Shown: positions 52,494 to 60,967 of the stretch, in pieces
Layout: each line of letters starts with the position of its first letter
How positions within the stretch are numbered: the first letter of the stretch is position 1
NCBI GenBank assembly: GCA_951813525.2
Contig: CATOTJ020000003.1
Span: 186,001-250,000, forward strand
Origin: Thermohalobaculum sp951813525
GTDB taxonomy: Bacteria; Pseudomonadota; Alphaproteobacteria; Rhodobacterales; Rhodobacteraceae
Direction of reading: 5' to 3'
DNA: 64,000 nucleotides
Made by a program: the position numbers and the translations under genes
Notes under the pieces: generated by a model
Told to the model about the DNA's origin: nothing
Database searches by the model: none
What the model saw: the letters and a program-made list of their open reading frames with translations, nothing else

Positions 52494-52532
52494 ACATAAT
52501 CCCCTTACGAAACCCGAACAGGAGGATGCCCC

Positions 52533-53921
52533 ATGTCCGCTTATGATGTTGTCGTCATCGGCGCCGGTCCCGGCGGTTATGTCGCCGCAATCCGGGCCGC
52601 GCAACTGGGCCTGAAGGCCTGCGTCGTCGAGCGCGAACATCTGGGCGGGATCTGCCTTAACTGGGGCTGCATCCCGACCAAGGCGATGCTGCGCTCGTCC
52701 GAGGTCTTTCACCTGATGGAGCGGGCCAAGGATTTCGGTCTGAAGGCAGACAAGATCGGCTATGATCTTGACGCCGTCGTCAAGCGGTCGCGCAAAGTGG
52801 CGGGTCAACTGAACTCCGGCGTCGGGCATCTTCTGAAGAAGAACAAGGTCGACGTCGTCATGGGTGACGCCTCGATCCCGGCCAAGGGCAAGGTGTCGGT
52901 CAAGGGCGACAAGCCCGCGGAACTGACCGCCAAGAACATCATCATCGCCACCGGCGCACGGGCCCGCGAACTGCCGGGTCTGGAAGCAGACGGCGAACTG
53001 GTCTGGACCTATAAGCACGCCTTGGTCCCGCCGCGGATGCCGAAAAAGCTGTTGGTCATCGGGTCGGGTGCCATCGGGATCGAATTTGCCAGTTTCTACA
53101 ACACGCTGGGCGCCGAGACGACGGTTGTTGAGGTCATGGACCGCATTCTGCCGGTCGAGGACGCCGAAATCAGTGCGTTCGCCAAGAAACAGTTCGCAGC
53201 CCAGGGCATGAAGATCATGGAAGGCGCCATGGTCGAAAAGCTGGACCGCAAGGCACCGAAGGTCACGGCCCATATCAAAGTGAATGACAAGGTCGAGCAG
53301 CATGAGTTCGATACCGTTATTTCCGCCGTTGGGATCGTCGGAAATACCGAGGGGCTGGGCTTGGAGGCCTTGGGCGTCAAGATCGACCGCACCCATGTCG
53401 TGACCGACAAGTTCTGCCGCACCGGAATTGAAGGGGTCTTTGCCATCGGCGATATCGCAGGTGCGCCCTGGCTGGCCCACAAAGCCAGCCATGAAGGCGT
53501 GATGGTCGCCGAGTTGATCGCCGGAAAGAACGACGTTCATGCGGTCGATCCGGACAGCATCGCCGGATGCACCTATTGCCAGCCCCAGGTCGCCTCGGTC
53601 GGGTTGACTGAAGCCCAGGCCAAAGAAAAGGGCCTGAAGATCAAGGTCGGCCGCTTTCCCTTTATTGGCAACGGCAAGGCCATCGCGCTGGGCGAGCCGG
53701 AGGGGATGGTCAAAACGATCTTCGATGCCGGCACGGGCGAGCTGTTGGGCGCCCATATGATTGGCGCCGAGGTGACCGAGCTGATCCAGGGCTATGTGGT
53801 CGGGCGTCAGCTGGAGACGACCGAGGAAGACCTGATGGCAACGGTCTTCCCACACCCGACCCTGTCCGAAATGATGCACGAAAGCGTTCTGGACGCCTAC
53901 GGCCGGGCGGTCCACTTTTAG
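52533..53921 (+). CDS. lpdA: Dihydrolipoyl dehydrogenase
   Basis: The E3 flavoprotein of 2-oxoacid dehydrogenase complexes, 462 residues. It has the FAD motif VVIGAGPGGYVAAIRAAQLG, redox-active cysteines GGICLNWGCIPTKAML, the NAD motif VIGSGAIGIEFASFYNTLG, and the C-terminal His-Glu pair HPTLSEMMHE. A strong AGGAGG precedes the ATG. The IS1595-type transposon ends 28 bp upstream, with the target duplication 20 bp upstream, so the native promoter has been separated from the gene. Confidence 0.96.
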   Translation: MSAYDVVVIGAGPGGYVAAIRAAQLGLKACVVEREHLGGICLNWGCIPTKAMLRSSEVFHLMERAKDFGLKADKIGYDLDAVVKRSRKVAGQLNSGVGHLLKKNKVDVVMGDASIPAKGKVSVKGDKPAELTAKNIIIATGARARELPGLEADGELVWTYKHALVPPRMPKKLLVIGSGAIGIEFASFYNTLGAETTVVEVMDRILPVEDAEISAFAKKQFAAQGMKIMEGAMVEKLDRKAPKVTAHIKVNDKVEQHEFDTVISAVGIVGNTEGLGLEALGVKIDRTHVVTDKFCRTGIEGVFAIGDIAGAPWLAHKASHEGVMVAELIAGKNDVHAVDPDSIAGCTYCQPQVASVGLTEAQAKEKGLKIKVGRFPFIGNGKAIALGEPEGMVKTIFDAGTGELLGAHMIGAEVTELIQGYVVGRQLETTEEDLMATVFPHPTLSEMMHESVLDAYGRAVHF

Positions 53922-54137
53922 GGGATCGCTTCGGTGGGGTGTTGTCGCTTGTTGCAATTAGTGAACGTTTGTTGAAAGGGCAGCGAATGTCGGCAAGGAG
54001 CCCATTTTGGCCGAAGCTGCAGCATGCACGAATGACTGTTCTCAGCTAGGACTGCTACTAGCAAAAGAACAAAGTTACTTTTGCAAACAGTTCAATCGTG
54101 TCTGAATAACGCTTCTTTTTGTTGTTATAGTTTTTAT

Positions 54138-54944
54138 ATGACTGAGAGATCCAAACTAGCCATCGGGAAACTGTTGCGAGGTATTTCGACGGATCATGTC
54201 GAGACCGTTCGGGATGCATGGCGGGAAGCTTTGAACGACCGCGATGCGTCCGTCCGCCAGGTTCAAGAAAAACTGGCGTCGTCAGCATGGTTTGAGAACC
54301 CTCGCGGACCTCTGTCCAAGTACTTTGGCGTACTACTTGTCCTCTTGGATGAAATTGATGCATCTGCATTTGAACAGGAAATCGCAAGGCTACGAAAGCG
54401 CAATTTGCATCCCATGCATGTTAAGACGTTGGAAATTCTTTCACGGCGTGTTCTCGAAAATCCTGCAGAGCTGATAGCCGACAGAATACCTTTGTTTGTT
54501 GCCTCTGACATTACGGATCGCGATGTTGTTGTCAAAAATGTAGAAACTTGGTGCAAGACTAAAGGCCTGACGCTAGACAACGTGACCCGCATAGACGTTA
54601 TCGCGCGCCAGCCCGGCCTTGACTATCTGGGCAAGTACAATTTGTTCTTCTCCGGCATCATACTGACATGGCCCGCTAGCACACCCAAGGGTATCAAGCT
54701 TTGGTGGTGTCGTCTGGTTGCGGAGTTCACCTTCTACCATGAGGTTGGGCATCACGCATCTGGTCACATTGAGGGCGGTCAGGTAGCTGAACAGGAAAAG
54801 GAAGCAGATGAATATGCCCGGACAATGATGCGGAATTCGAGGCCAGTCTTGACGCTGATTGGCAGGATACTTCTTTGGCCGCTCAGACCGCTGCTCAAGC
54901 GAATTATCGCAGCGTCTGATCGAGCAGCAGTTGATGCTACTTAG
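54138..54944 (+). CDS. Zinc-metallopeptidase-like protein (H-E-x-x-H), probably acquired
   Basis: A 268-residue protein with FTFYHEVGHHASGHIEGG (His201, Glu202, His205) and EKEADEYARTM about 15 residues later, whose Glu/Asp could complete the zinc site. This resembles ImmA/IrrE-type peptidases. A C-terminal hydrophobic stretch (VLTLIGRILLWPLRPLL) may associate with the membrane. The N-terminal half is helical and unassigned. By eye, the gene and the 216 bp before it are much AT-richer than the neighbours, suggesting transfer. No partner antitoxin or repressor was recognised. Confidence 0.65.
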   Translation: MTERSKLAIGKLLRGISTDHVETVRDAWREALNDRDASVRQVQEKLASSAWFENPRGPLSKYFGVLLVLLDEIDASAFEQEIARLRKRNLHPMHVKTLEILSRRVLENPAELIADRIPLFVASDITDRDVVVKNVETWCKTKGLTLDNVTRIDVIARQPGLDYLGKYNLFFSGIILTWPASTPKGIKLWWCRLVAEFTFYHEVGHHASGHIEGGQVAEQEKEADEYARTMMRNSRPVLTLIGRILLWPLRPLLKRIIAASDRAAVDAT

Positions 54945-55143
54945 TCAATCTCACCGATAGCGGCCATTGGTGCAGCCGCATCGAAAGCTCACTTCGTCCC
55001 CGACTGCGGATGCCAACAGGAGTTGAATCGAACCTCTGCATTCGCGCAAACCCTGCCACGAGACAGAAGCCGCAAAAGCTACTCAATTTCGATGAAAATC
55101 CGTGGGACCGGGGATAGAGTGGCCGGTGAAACGGAGGCGCTTT

Positions 55144-56238
55144 ATGCATCGAACACCAGACATTCTGATCATCGGGGCCGGAATGGCCGGTATCGGGGCC
55201 GCGGCGCGGTTGGCGCCACATGCGAAGGTTACGTTGCTGGAGATGGAGGAGCGCCCCGCATATCACACGACCGGGCGATCGGCGGCGACGTTTATTCTGA
55301 ACTACGGCAACGATGTTCTGCGGGCGCTGAACGCGGCGTCGGTCGATGTTTTGCGTTCGGGCGGCGACCTGGCCGAGACGGGGTTTTTGTCGCCGCGCGG
55401 TGTCCTGCAGGTCGAAGAACCGGGCATGGCGGCGGCATTCGAAGAGTATACGGCCGGGGCCGAGGGGCTGGAGATCGTGTCGGGCGAGGAGGTCTGCCGT
55501 CTGTTCCCGCCGTTTCGGCCCGAGCGGGCAGTGCGCGGTGCGTTGGAACCCGATGCTTCGGATATCGATGTCGACGCGCTGTTGCAGGCCTTTATCCGGA
55601 CCCTGCGGGCCGCGGGCGGGCAGATCGTGCCCAAAGCCGAGGTGACGGCATTGTCGCGCGTCGGCGATCTTTGGCGCGCCGAGACGCCGGCAGGCGAGTT
55701 CGAAGCGCCCGTGATCGTCAATGCGTCGGGCGCTTGGGGCGATCAAGTGGCCGCGCTGGCCGGGATCGCGCCGGTTGGCCTGACGCCAATGCGCCGAACC
55801 ATCGCCGTTTTGCCCGTGACCGAAGATACAAGCGGATGGTGCCTGACCGCGACCATGGCCGAGACATGGTATGCCAAGCCGGAAAGCGGCCGCCTCTGGG
55901 TTTCGCCCGCCGACGAGGACCCGGTCGAGCCGCACGATGCCTATCCCGACGACATGGTGTTGGCCGAGGGACTGCACCGGTTTGAACAATCGACAACGCT
56001 GGAGGTCACGAGGGTCGAGCGGTCCTGGGCGGGTCTGCGCACCTTTGCGCCCGACCGAACCCCGGTAAACGGCTTCGAACCTGTGGCGGATGGGTTTTAT
56101 TGGCTCGTCGGTCAGGGCGGCTATGGCATCCAGACCGCCCCGGCGATGAGCCAGCTTGCCGCCGATCAGATCCTGGGCAATGCCCCTGCCCTGACCCCGA
56201 ATGTGATCTCGGCCCTGTCGCCTGAGCGGTTTCGCTGA
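55144..56238 (+). CDS. FAD-dependent amino-acid/amine oxidoreductase (DAO family)
   Basis: A 364-residue flavoprotein. N-terminal FAD motif ILIIGAGMAGIGAAARLAPHAKVTLLEME, then PAYHTTGRSAATFILNYG, and a C-terminal FAD-binding segment FYWLVGQGGYGIQTAPAMSQLAADQIL. It resembles D-arginine dehydrogenase-like enzymes. The ATG at 55144 is preferred because the Rossmann strand starts directly after it. The substrate is not predictable. It lies just downstream of the AT-rich metallopeptidase region and convergent with the Nudix gene. Confidence 0.9.
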   Translation: MHRTPDILIIGAGMAGIGAAARLAPHAKVTLLEMEERPAYHTTGRSAATFILNYGNDVLRALNAASVDVLRSGGDLAETGFLSPRGVLQVEEPGMAAAFEEYTAGAEGLEIVSGEEVCRLFPPFRPERAVRGALEPDASDIDVDALLQAFIRTLRAAGGQIVPKAEVTALSRVGDLWRAETPAGEFEAPVIVNASGAWGDQVAALAGIAPVGLTPMRRTIAVLPVTEDTSGWCLTATMAETWYAKPESGRLWVSPADEDPVEPHDAYPDDMVLAEGLHRFEQSTTLEVTRVERSWAGLRTFAPDRTPVNGFEPVADGFYWLVGQGGYGIQTAPAMSQLAADQILGNAPALTPNVISALSPERFR

Positions 56239-56289
56239 AAATTGCGGGCGGCGCGCAGCCCGCTTCGCGCCATCGAAGACACAGGGCCC

Positions 56290-57114
56290 TTAACGGCGCG
56301 CGCCCCGTTCCTCCGCCAGATTGGCCCGGGTCGTGCGATAGCCTGCATCGGCGGGGATTGTCAGCCAATCGATGCCTTGTTCGTCCTGTTCGATCAACGG
56401 CATCACTTCGGCAACCGGGCGTTGGCCAGCTTGCGCCAGCGCCTGTTCAACCGTTTCTGCGTCGCCCAACATCTCGAGGTTCAGCCGGGTCGGGAACAGG
56501 ATCGTCGCCTGTCCTGCCGCAGCGCGCGCAACCGCATCGCCGGGTGCGATCCATTCGGACGCGGTCACTTCGCGCCCGTCATGTTCGGCAATCTGGCCCT
56601 GCGGCACAAGCGCGAGGAAAAAGTGTGTGTCGAACCGTTTCGGCATGAATGTCGGCGTCACCCAATGGGCAAACCGCACCAGCCGGTCGAGTGCAACCAC
56701 CAGCCCGGCCCCGGCGACCAGATCCAGAAAACTTTGCTCGCCCGTGTCAACGGCGGCGCGGTGGGGCGCCAAGGCCGCTGCGGTGTCGGCGCCGGACAAA
56801 GGCTGGCCCGCTCCGCGGGCATCTGCCGGTCGGCAGAGCAGAAGGCCGCTTTCCTCGAATGTTTCGCGCACTGCGGCTATCCCGGCAACATTCAAAGCGC
56901 CCAGATCGCCATCGACATGATCTGCCCAGTCAGAACGGCGATCGTCATCGGCACATTTGCCGCCCGGAAAGACCAATGCGCCGGACGCAAAATCGATCTG
57001 ATGATGGCGCCGGGCCATGAAGACCTGCAATTTCGGCGCTTCCCGGATCATAAGAATGGTCGCGGACAGGATCGGCTCGGGAATATCGGTTTTCACGCTG
57101 GGCAGCCCTTTCAT
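56290..57114 (-). CDS. Nudix hydrolase (NUDT19-like) with an insertion in the Nudix box
   Basis: A 274-residue hydrolase. The Nudix box has GALVFPGGKCADDD at its start and GIAAVRETFEESGLLL at its end, but about 25 residues separate the usual first Gly-rich part from the R-E-x-x-E-E-x-G helix. Relatives such as human NUDT7/NUDT19 also carry such insertions. The rest (LVRFAHWVTPTFMPKRFDTHFFLA) matches the same subgroup, which acts on CoA derivatives. The start at 57114 was chosen from the family N-terminus. It is divergent from the rhomboid fusion. Confidence 0.85.
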   Translation of the reverse strand: MKGLPSVKTDIPEPILSATILMIREAPKLQVFMARRHHQIDFASGALVFPGGKCADDDRRSDWADHVDGDLGALNVAGIAAVRETFEESGLLLCRPADARGAGQPLSGADTAAALAPHRAAVDTGEQSFLDLVAGAGLVVALDRLVRFAHWVTPTFMPKRFDTHFFLALVPQGQIAEHDGREVTASEWIAPGDAVARAAAGQATILFPTRLNLEMLGDAETVEQALAQAGQRPVAEVMPLIEQDEQGIDWLTIPADAGYRTTRANLAEERGARR

Positions 57115-57231
57115 TGTCCGGGTCTGATAGGTCACCGATCCGCCCCCGGCAATTCGCCCTGGTGATACCGTCACATGCCCGGCCCGCGTTGGTGTGATGT
57201 CTGCGGCAATCCAGCATGGTATTGCCGCGCC

Positions 57232-58542
57232 ATGTTCAACCGGTTTGCCACCCGAATCGAAGCGATCCCAATAACGATCGTGATAATCGCGACTGCGTGC
57301 TTTATGTTCGCGGTCTTCGGTGACGGCGTCTTTACTGCCGCCGGAGGGCCGCTGGTCGATTATGCCTTGGCCTATCCGAACATTCTGCGCCACGGCAACC
57401 CAGGGCATTTGCTGGGCAACGCGATCATGCTGGCTATTGCTGGGTTGATGGTTGAACCGCGCGTGCGGCGCCGTGATTATCTGGTGCTGATCGCCCTTTC
57501 GGCGGTCTGCGCCACGACGCTTGAATTTCTGATGACGGACCGCCCCTTTGTCGGCCTGTCCGGTGTTGCCCTGGGCATTGCCGTTTTTGCTTTGATCGGT
57601 GGGGCAACGGGGCCAGGTCTGGTATTGTGGGGCTGCCTGATTCTTGCCGCTTTGTCGGTGGATTTCTGGATGATGAAGGAAGTGCTGGCGGTCTATGCCC
57701 ATGCGGGCGGTGCCGCTGCCGGAGCGGGGATTGTAATGTTCAACAAGATGTTCGGTCAAAAAGGCCCCAAGCTGATCCCGATGGGACCGGAACATCACGC
57801 CTATGTCATTGCCATCATTGCCGAAACTGACGAAGACGACGCCGAAGAGGCCGAAGCCCAGTTCCAGGAAGACGGCTATGACGGCATGTTCGTTCTGGCC
57901 GAAGGGCGCCAGGTCCTGGGTGTCACCGGCGCGCATCTGGCCGAAAACTCGGAAGATGTGGTCTGGCTGTCCTGGACTTACCTGTCCGAAGATTGTCAGG
58001 GCGAGGGGATGGGCCAGATGATGCTGGACGGCCTGCTGGGCCAGTTGAACGAGCACGGCGTTCGTAAAATCTTCATCGCGACCAGCGACTACAAGGAAGA
58101 TGGCGAGGAGATTTACGCCGACGCCATGGCCTTTTACCGGTCGTTAGGGGCCGAGGAGGAAATGCGCATTCCAGACTATCACGACACGGGCGAGACCAAG
58201 ATTTGCTATGGCCTGATCAACCCGTCGATCGACCCCGAACCTGCACCTGAAATCGGCGTGATTTCCGGCGTTCAGTTCGGCCGTCTGACACCGGCCAGCG
58301 AGTCGATCGGCGGATTTGGTGTCGCGTGGGACCTTAGCGGCGAGGGGATTCACGGTTTGGATGTTGCGATCGAACAGGCGCGGCGTCAGAATGGGCGGGC
58401 TGTCTTTGTCGCGTTGCCGTCGGATGCATCCGAGTTCGCCACCTCGGAACTTGAAGCCCAAGGCTTTACTTGCTACGGCCACCTAAAGGATTATCACGCC
58501 GTCGGCATCGATGATGTCTGGTGGTCGAAGCCGCTAAACTGA
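57232..58542 (+). CDS. Rhomboid-like membrane protease fused to a GNAT acetyltransferase
   Basis: A 436-residue fusion. Residues about 10-175 form five or six hydrophobic helices. They carry the rhomboid features PGHLLGNAIML (His59, Asn63), VGLSGVALGI with nucleophile Ser110 (GxSG), and YAHAGGAAAG with His157, so the Ser-His dyad appears present. Residues about 185-330 are a GNAT domain (VVWLSWTYLSEDCQGEGMGQMMLDGLL, IFIATSDYKEDGEE). The last 100 residues are unassigned. An upstream start at 57175 would add a Cys-rich CDVCGNPAWYC stretch. Such a joining of intramembrane protease and acetyltransferase is unusual. Confidence 0.78.
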   Translation: MFNRFATRIEAIPITIVIIATACFMFAVFGDGVFTAAGGPLVDYALAYPNILRHGNPGHLLGNAIMLAIAGLMVEPRVRRRDYLVLIALSAVCATTLEFLMTDRPFVGLSGVALGIAVFALIGGATGPGLVLWGCLILAALSVDFWMMKEVLAVYAHAGGAAAGAGIVMFNKMFGQKGPKLIPMGPEHHAYVIAIIAETDEDDAEEAEAQFQEDGYDGMFVLAEGRQVLGVTGAHLAENSEDVVWLSWTYLSEDCQGEGMGQMMLDGLLGQLNEHGVRKIFIATSDYKEDGEEIYADAMAFYRSLGAEEEMRIPDYHDTGETKICYGLINPSIDPEPAPEIGVISGVQFGRLTPASESIGGFGVAWDLSGEGIHGLDVAIEQARRQNGRAVFVALPSDASEFATSELEAQGFTCYGHLKDYHAVGIDDVWWSKPLN

Positions 58543-58576
58543 ACCCAAACGATAACGAAACTCCCAAGAGGACCCC

Positions 58577-59173
58577 ATGCGTAACATTCAGATCGTCATC
58601 GTCGTCGCCGTAGTCGGATTTCTTGGCTACAGTTTCCTGGGTGGCAGCAGCGGTCCGCAGTCCGCTGATCTGGGACAAGTTCTGGACCGCACCGCGTTCG
58701 CGCTGGAACGCTATGACGGCTACTTGAAAGAGAACAACGTTACCGAACCCGGTGAAGAGGAAATGGCAGAGCTGACCAAGTTCATGCATGCTGTCTTGAA
58801 CTCGGACCCGAGCTTTTACGATTCCGCCATCGGCGTCACCATGCAAAAGGACGCAAGCTTCCTGGGCTTTGCCGATGCGAATGCCAACAATGTCCAGGAC
58901 AGCGGCGAGGGCAAGTTGTTCACCGTCGAAGTCGACAGCGAGAACAAGCGCCTGATCGCAACCGACACGACCGGCGCCGGTGCGCATTACGGCTTCTCGG
59001 GCACCGGTTTCCTGGCTGGCGCGCTGATCGGTTCGATGCTGTCGCGCCAAGGCGCAGCGGGCGTTCGGCCCGGGTCTTTCAACAACCGTCAGACCACAGC
59101 GCGGTCGTCCTACAAGGCGCCCTCCAGCGCCCGGTCGCGTGCCCGTTCGGGTGGCCTCGGCCGCGGAAAGTAA
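58577..59173 (+). CDS. Membrane-anchored protein of unknown function
   Basis: A 198-residue protein. The N-terminus has one hydrophobic helix (IQIVIVVAVVGFLGYSFLGG) that may be a signal anchor. A middle helical, acidic region (AELTKFMHAVLNSDPSFYDSAIGVTMQKDAS) and an Asn/Asp-rich segment (GFADANANNVQDSGEGKLF) follow. The C-terminal part is Gly, Ser and Arg-rich (FSGTGFLAGALIGSMLSRQ, then RSSYKAPSSARSRARSGGLG). It follows the rhomboid fusion by 34 bp and ends before a strong terminator, so it may be co-transcribed. No family recognised. Confidence 0.65.
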   Translation: MRNIQIVIVVAVVGFLGYSFLGGSSGPQSADLGQVLDRTAFALERYDGYLKENNVTEPGEEEMAELTKFMHAVLNSDPSFYDSAIGVTMQKDASFLGFADANANNVQDSGEGKLFTVEVDSENKRLIATDTTGAGAHYGFSGTGFLAGALIGSMLSRQGAAGVRPGSFNNRQTTARSSYKAPSSARSRARSGGLGRGK

Positions 59174-59187
59174 GACACGGAAATCCC

Positions 59188-59218
59188 ACCGGGGTCGCCT
59201 GATCGGCCCCGGTTTTTT
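59188..59218 (+). terminator. Rho-independent terminator
   Basis: ACCGGGG (59188-59194) pairs with CCCCGGT (59207-59213) around a 12-nt loop and is followed by six T residues. It lies 15 bp after the preceding stop codon and ends the rhomboid-fusion/hypothetical transcript. Confidence 0.85.
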
Positions 59219-59253
59219 CGCGGGTTCGCGCTTGCCATGAGAAAACCCTCTGC

Positions 59254-60816
59254 ATGAGCAATTCTTCCGAGGCCCGCACCTCCTATGCCGACCTGCCCAC
59301 ACTTCAGGCCAACGTTTTGCTGGCCTCGATCCTGGTGGTCGCGTTGTGCGGGATCGTCTACGAGCTGATTATCGGGACCGTCTCCAGCTATCTGCTGGGC
59401 AATTCGGTCTATCAGTTTTCCCTGACCATCGGCTTCTTCATGTTCGCCATGGGCATCGGATCGTATCTGTCGCGCTTTATCGGACAGAATCTGATCGAAG
59501 CATTCGTCTATGTCGAGATGGCGTTGGCGATTGTCGGCGGCCTTTGCTCGATCGCGCTGTTCATGCTGTTTCCGTACGCGCCCTGGTTTTACACCACCGC
59601 GCAATTTGCGTTTATTCTCCTAATCGGCGCGCTCGTCGGGTTGGAGATCCCGCTCTTGACGCGGGTTTTGGCCGAGCGCCGCGGCACACGGAGATCGATC
59701 GCCGATGTCATGTCGCTGGATTATGTCGGCGCGCTGATCGGATCGGTCGCGTTCCCGCTGCTGTTGCTGCCGTCGCTGGGGCTGATCACGTCATCCTTTG
59801 CGATCGGGCTGATCAATATCGCGGTGGCCATGCTCAGCGTGATCTGGCTGCGCGACCATCTGCGCCGCCCGCGCGCGATGATGGTCGCGGTGCTGACGAT
59901 TCTGGCGGCACTGATTGCCCTGACGGTTGCGGCATCTTGGCTCACCGCCAAGGCGCAGCAGCATCTTTATTTCGACCGCATCGTCTGGTCGAAACAGACC
60001 CCCTATCAGACCCTGGTGGTCACGCAGACCTGGCGCAAAAACGATCTGCGCCTGTTCATCGATGGGCATCTTCAGTTTTCCGAGTATGACGAGCACCGGT
60101 ACCACGAGGCGCTGGTTCATCCCGCGATGGCGTCGGGGCCGGTGGCAAAGAATGTTCTGGTACTGGGCGGCGGCGATGGGTTGGCCGTGCGCGAGATCCT
60201 GAAATACGACCAGGTCGAACGCATCGATCTGGTCGATATCGACCCGGACATGACAAAGCTGGGACTGGAATTTGCACCGCTGGTCAGGATCAACAAAAGC
60301 AGCCTGGCCTCGCCTAAGGTCACGATCCACAATGCCGATGCATTCCTGTTCGTGCGTCAGACCGATGTGAAATACGACCGGGTCATCATCGACTTTCCGG
60401 ACCCGCATAACGAAGCGATCTCAAAGCTTTATTCGATTGAGTTTTATGCGCTGGTTTCCGGCGTTCTGGCCGAGGATGCGGTTGTCGTCACGCAAAGTTC
60501 TTCGCCCTATATCGCGCGGCGCACGTTCTGGTCGATCCGCCGAACGATGGAAGAGGTGTTCAGCCGCACAGGCTCGTTCCATATTACGGTTCCGGCGTTC
60601 GGCGTCTGGGGATTCAACATTGCCTATACTGGCGCCGCAGGTGAATTCGGCGCGGTTCCCGATGGGTTACACTATGTCTCGCCAGAGATCTTTGCTGCGG
60701 GCACTGTCTTTCCCGCCGATATTTCAAGGCCCGATGAACTCGTGCCCAATTCGATATTTCAGCCTTCTCTTTACGAAGTCTATCTTCGCGACCTGGACGA
60801 TGGCCCGCTCTCCTAA
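59254..60816 (+). CDS. Membrane-bound spermidine synthase-like protein
   Basis: A 520-residue fusion of about seven hydrophobic helices (LLASILVVALCGIVYELIIG, FSLTIGFFMFAMGIGSYLS, LLLPSLGLITSSFAIGLINI) with a C-terminal aminopropyltransferase-like methyltransferase fold: YQTLVVTQTW, LFIDGHLQFSEYDEHRYHEALVHPAM, VLVLGGGDGLAVREIL and RVIIDFPDPHNEAI. Proteins of this layout are annotated as spermidine synthases with transmembrane N-termini; activity on polyamines is often unproven. The start ATG at 59254 is preceded by GAGAAAACC. Confidence 0.87.
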   Translation: MSNSSEARTSYADLPTLQANVLLASILVVALCGIVYELIIGTVSSYLLGNSVYQFSLTIGFFMFAMGIGSYLSRFIGQNLIEAFVYVEMALAIVGGLCSIALFMLFPYAPWFYTTAQFAFILLIGALVGLEIPLLTRVLAERRGTRRSIADVMSLDYVGALIGSVAFPLLLLPSLGLITSSFAIGLINIAVAMLSVIWLRDHLRRPRAMMVAVLTILAALIALTVAASWLTAKAQQHLYFDRIVWSKQTPYQTLVVTQTWRKNDLRLFIDGHLQFSEYDEHRYHEALVHPAMASGPVAKNVLVLGGGDGLAVREILKYDQVERIDLVDIDPDMTKLGLEFAPLVRINKSSLASPKVTIHNADAFLFVRQTDVKYDRVIIDFPDPHNEAISKLYSIEFYALVSGVLAEDAVVVTQSSSPYIARRTFWSIRRTMEEVFSRTGSFHITVPAFGVWGFNIAYTGAAGEFGAVPDGLHYVSPEIFAAGTVFPADISRPDELVPNSIFQPSLYEVYLRDLDDGPLS

Positions 60817-60967
60817 CGCTTCAAGGCCAAAAGATTAGCCGGCCAAATTTACGATCCCGGGCCGCTGCGATCATTCCGCCAATTCGCTGTGAATTGTGCT
60901 GTCAACCAGCGGTTAATCCCGACGTGTCAATGAGCGTGGGATGGCTTTTCACAACAAGGAGAGATCG

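Larger units (their letters stand above)
49559..52504 (-). mobile_element. IS1595-type transposon carrying a restriction-modification cassette
   Basis: The left end begins GGGGATTATGTAGGAAAG and the right end is its exact reverse complement, continuing at both ends through TGCCGAAA. Both flanks carry TTACGAAA (49551-49558 and 52505-52512), an 8-bp target duplication as expected for the IS1595 family. The 2,946 bp contain four minus-strand genes overlapping by 4 bp each: transposase, DNA methyltransferase, putative restriction endonuclease and a small protein. By eye the composition is less GC-rich than the flanking DNA. Ends and duplication are perfect, so the insertion appears recent and potentially mobile. 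Confidence 0.95.

Noticed and set aside
52470..53957. A 495-codon open frame antisense to lpdA (and similar long antisense frames at 11468-12769, 21888-22952, 29112-30590, 33400-34734 and 45944-47194)
   Set aside because: GC-rich third positions keep antisense frames open; the translations show no family features while the sense strand encodes clear enzymes.
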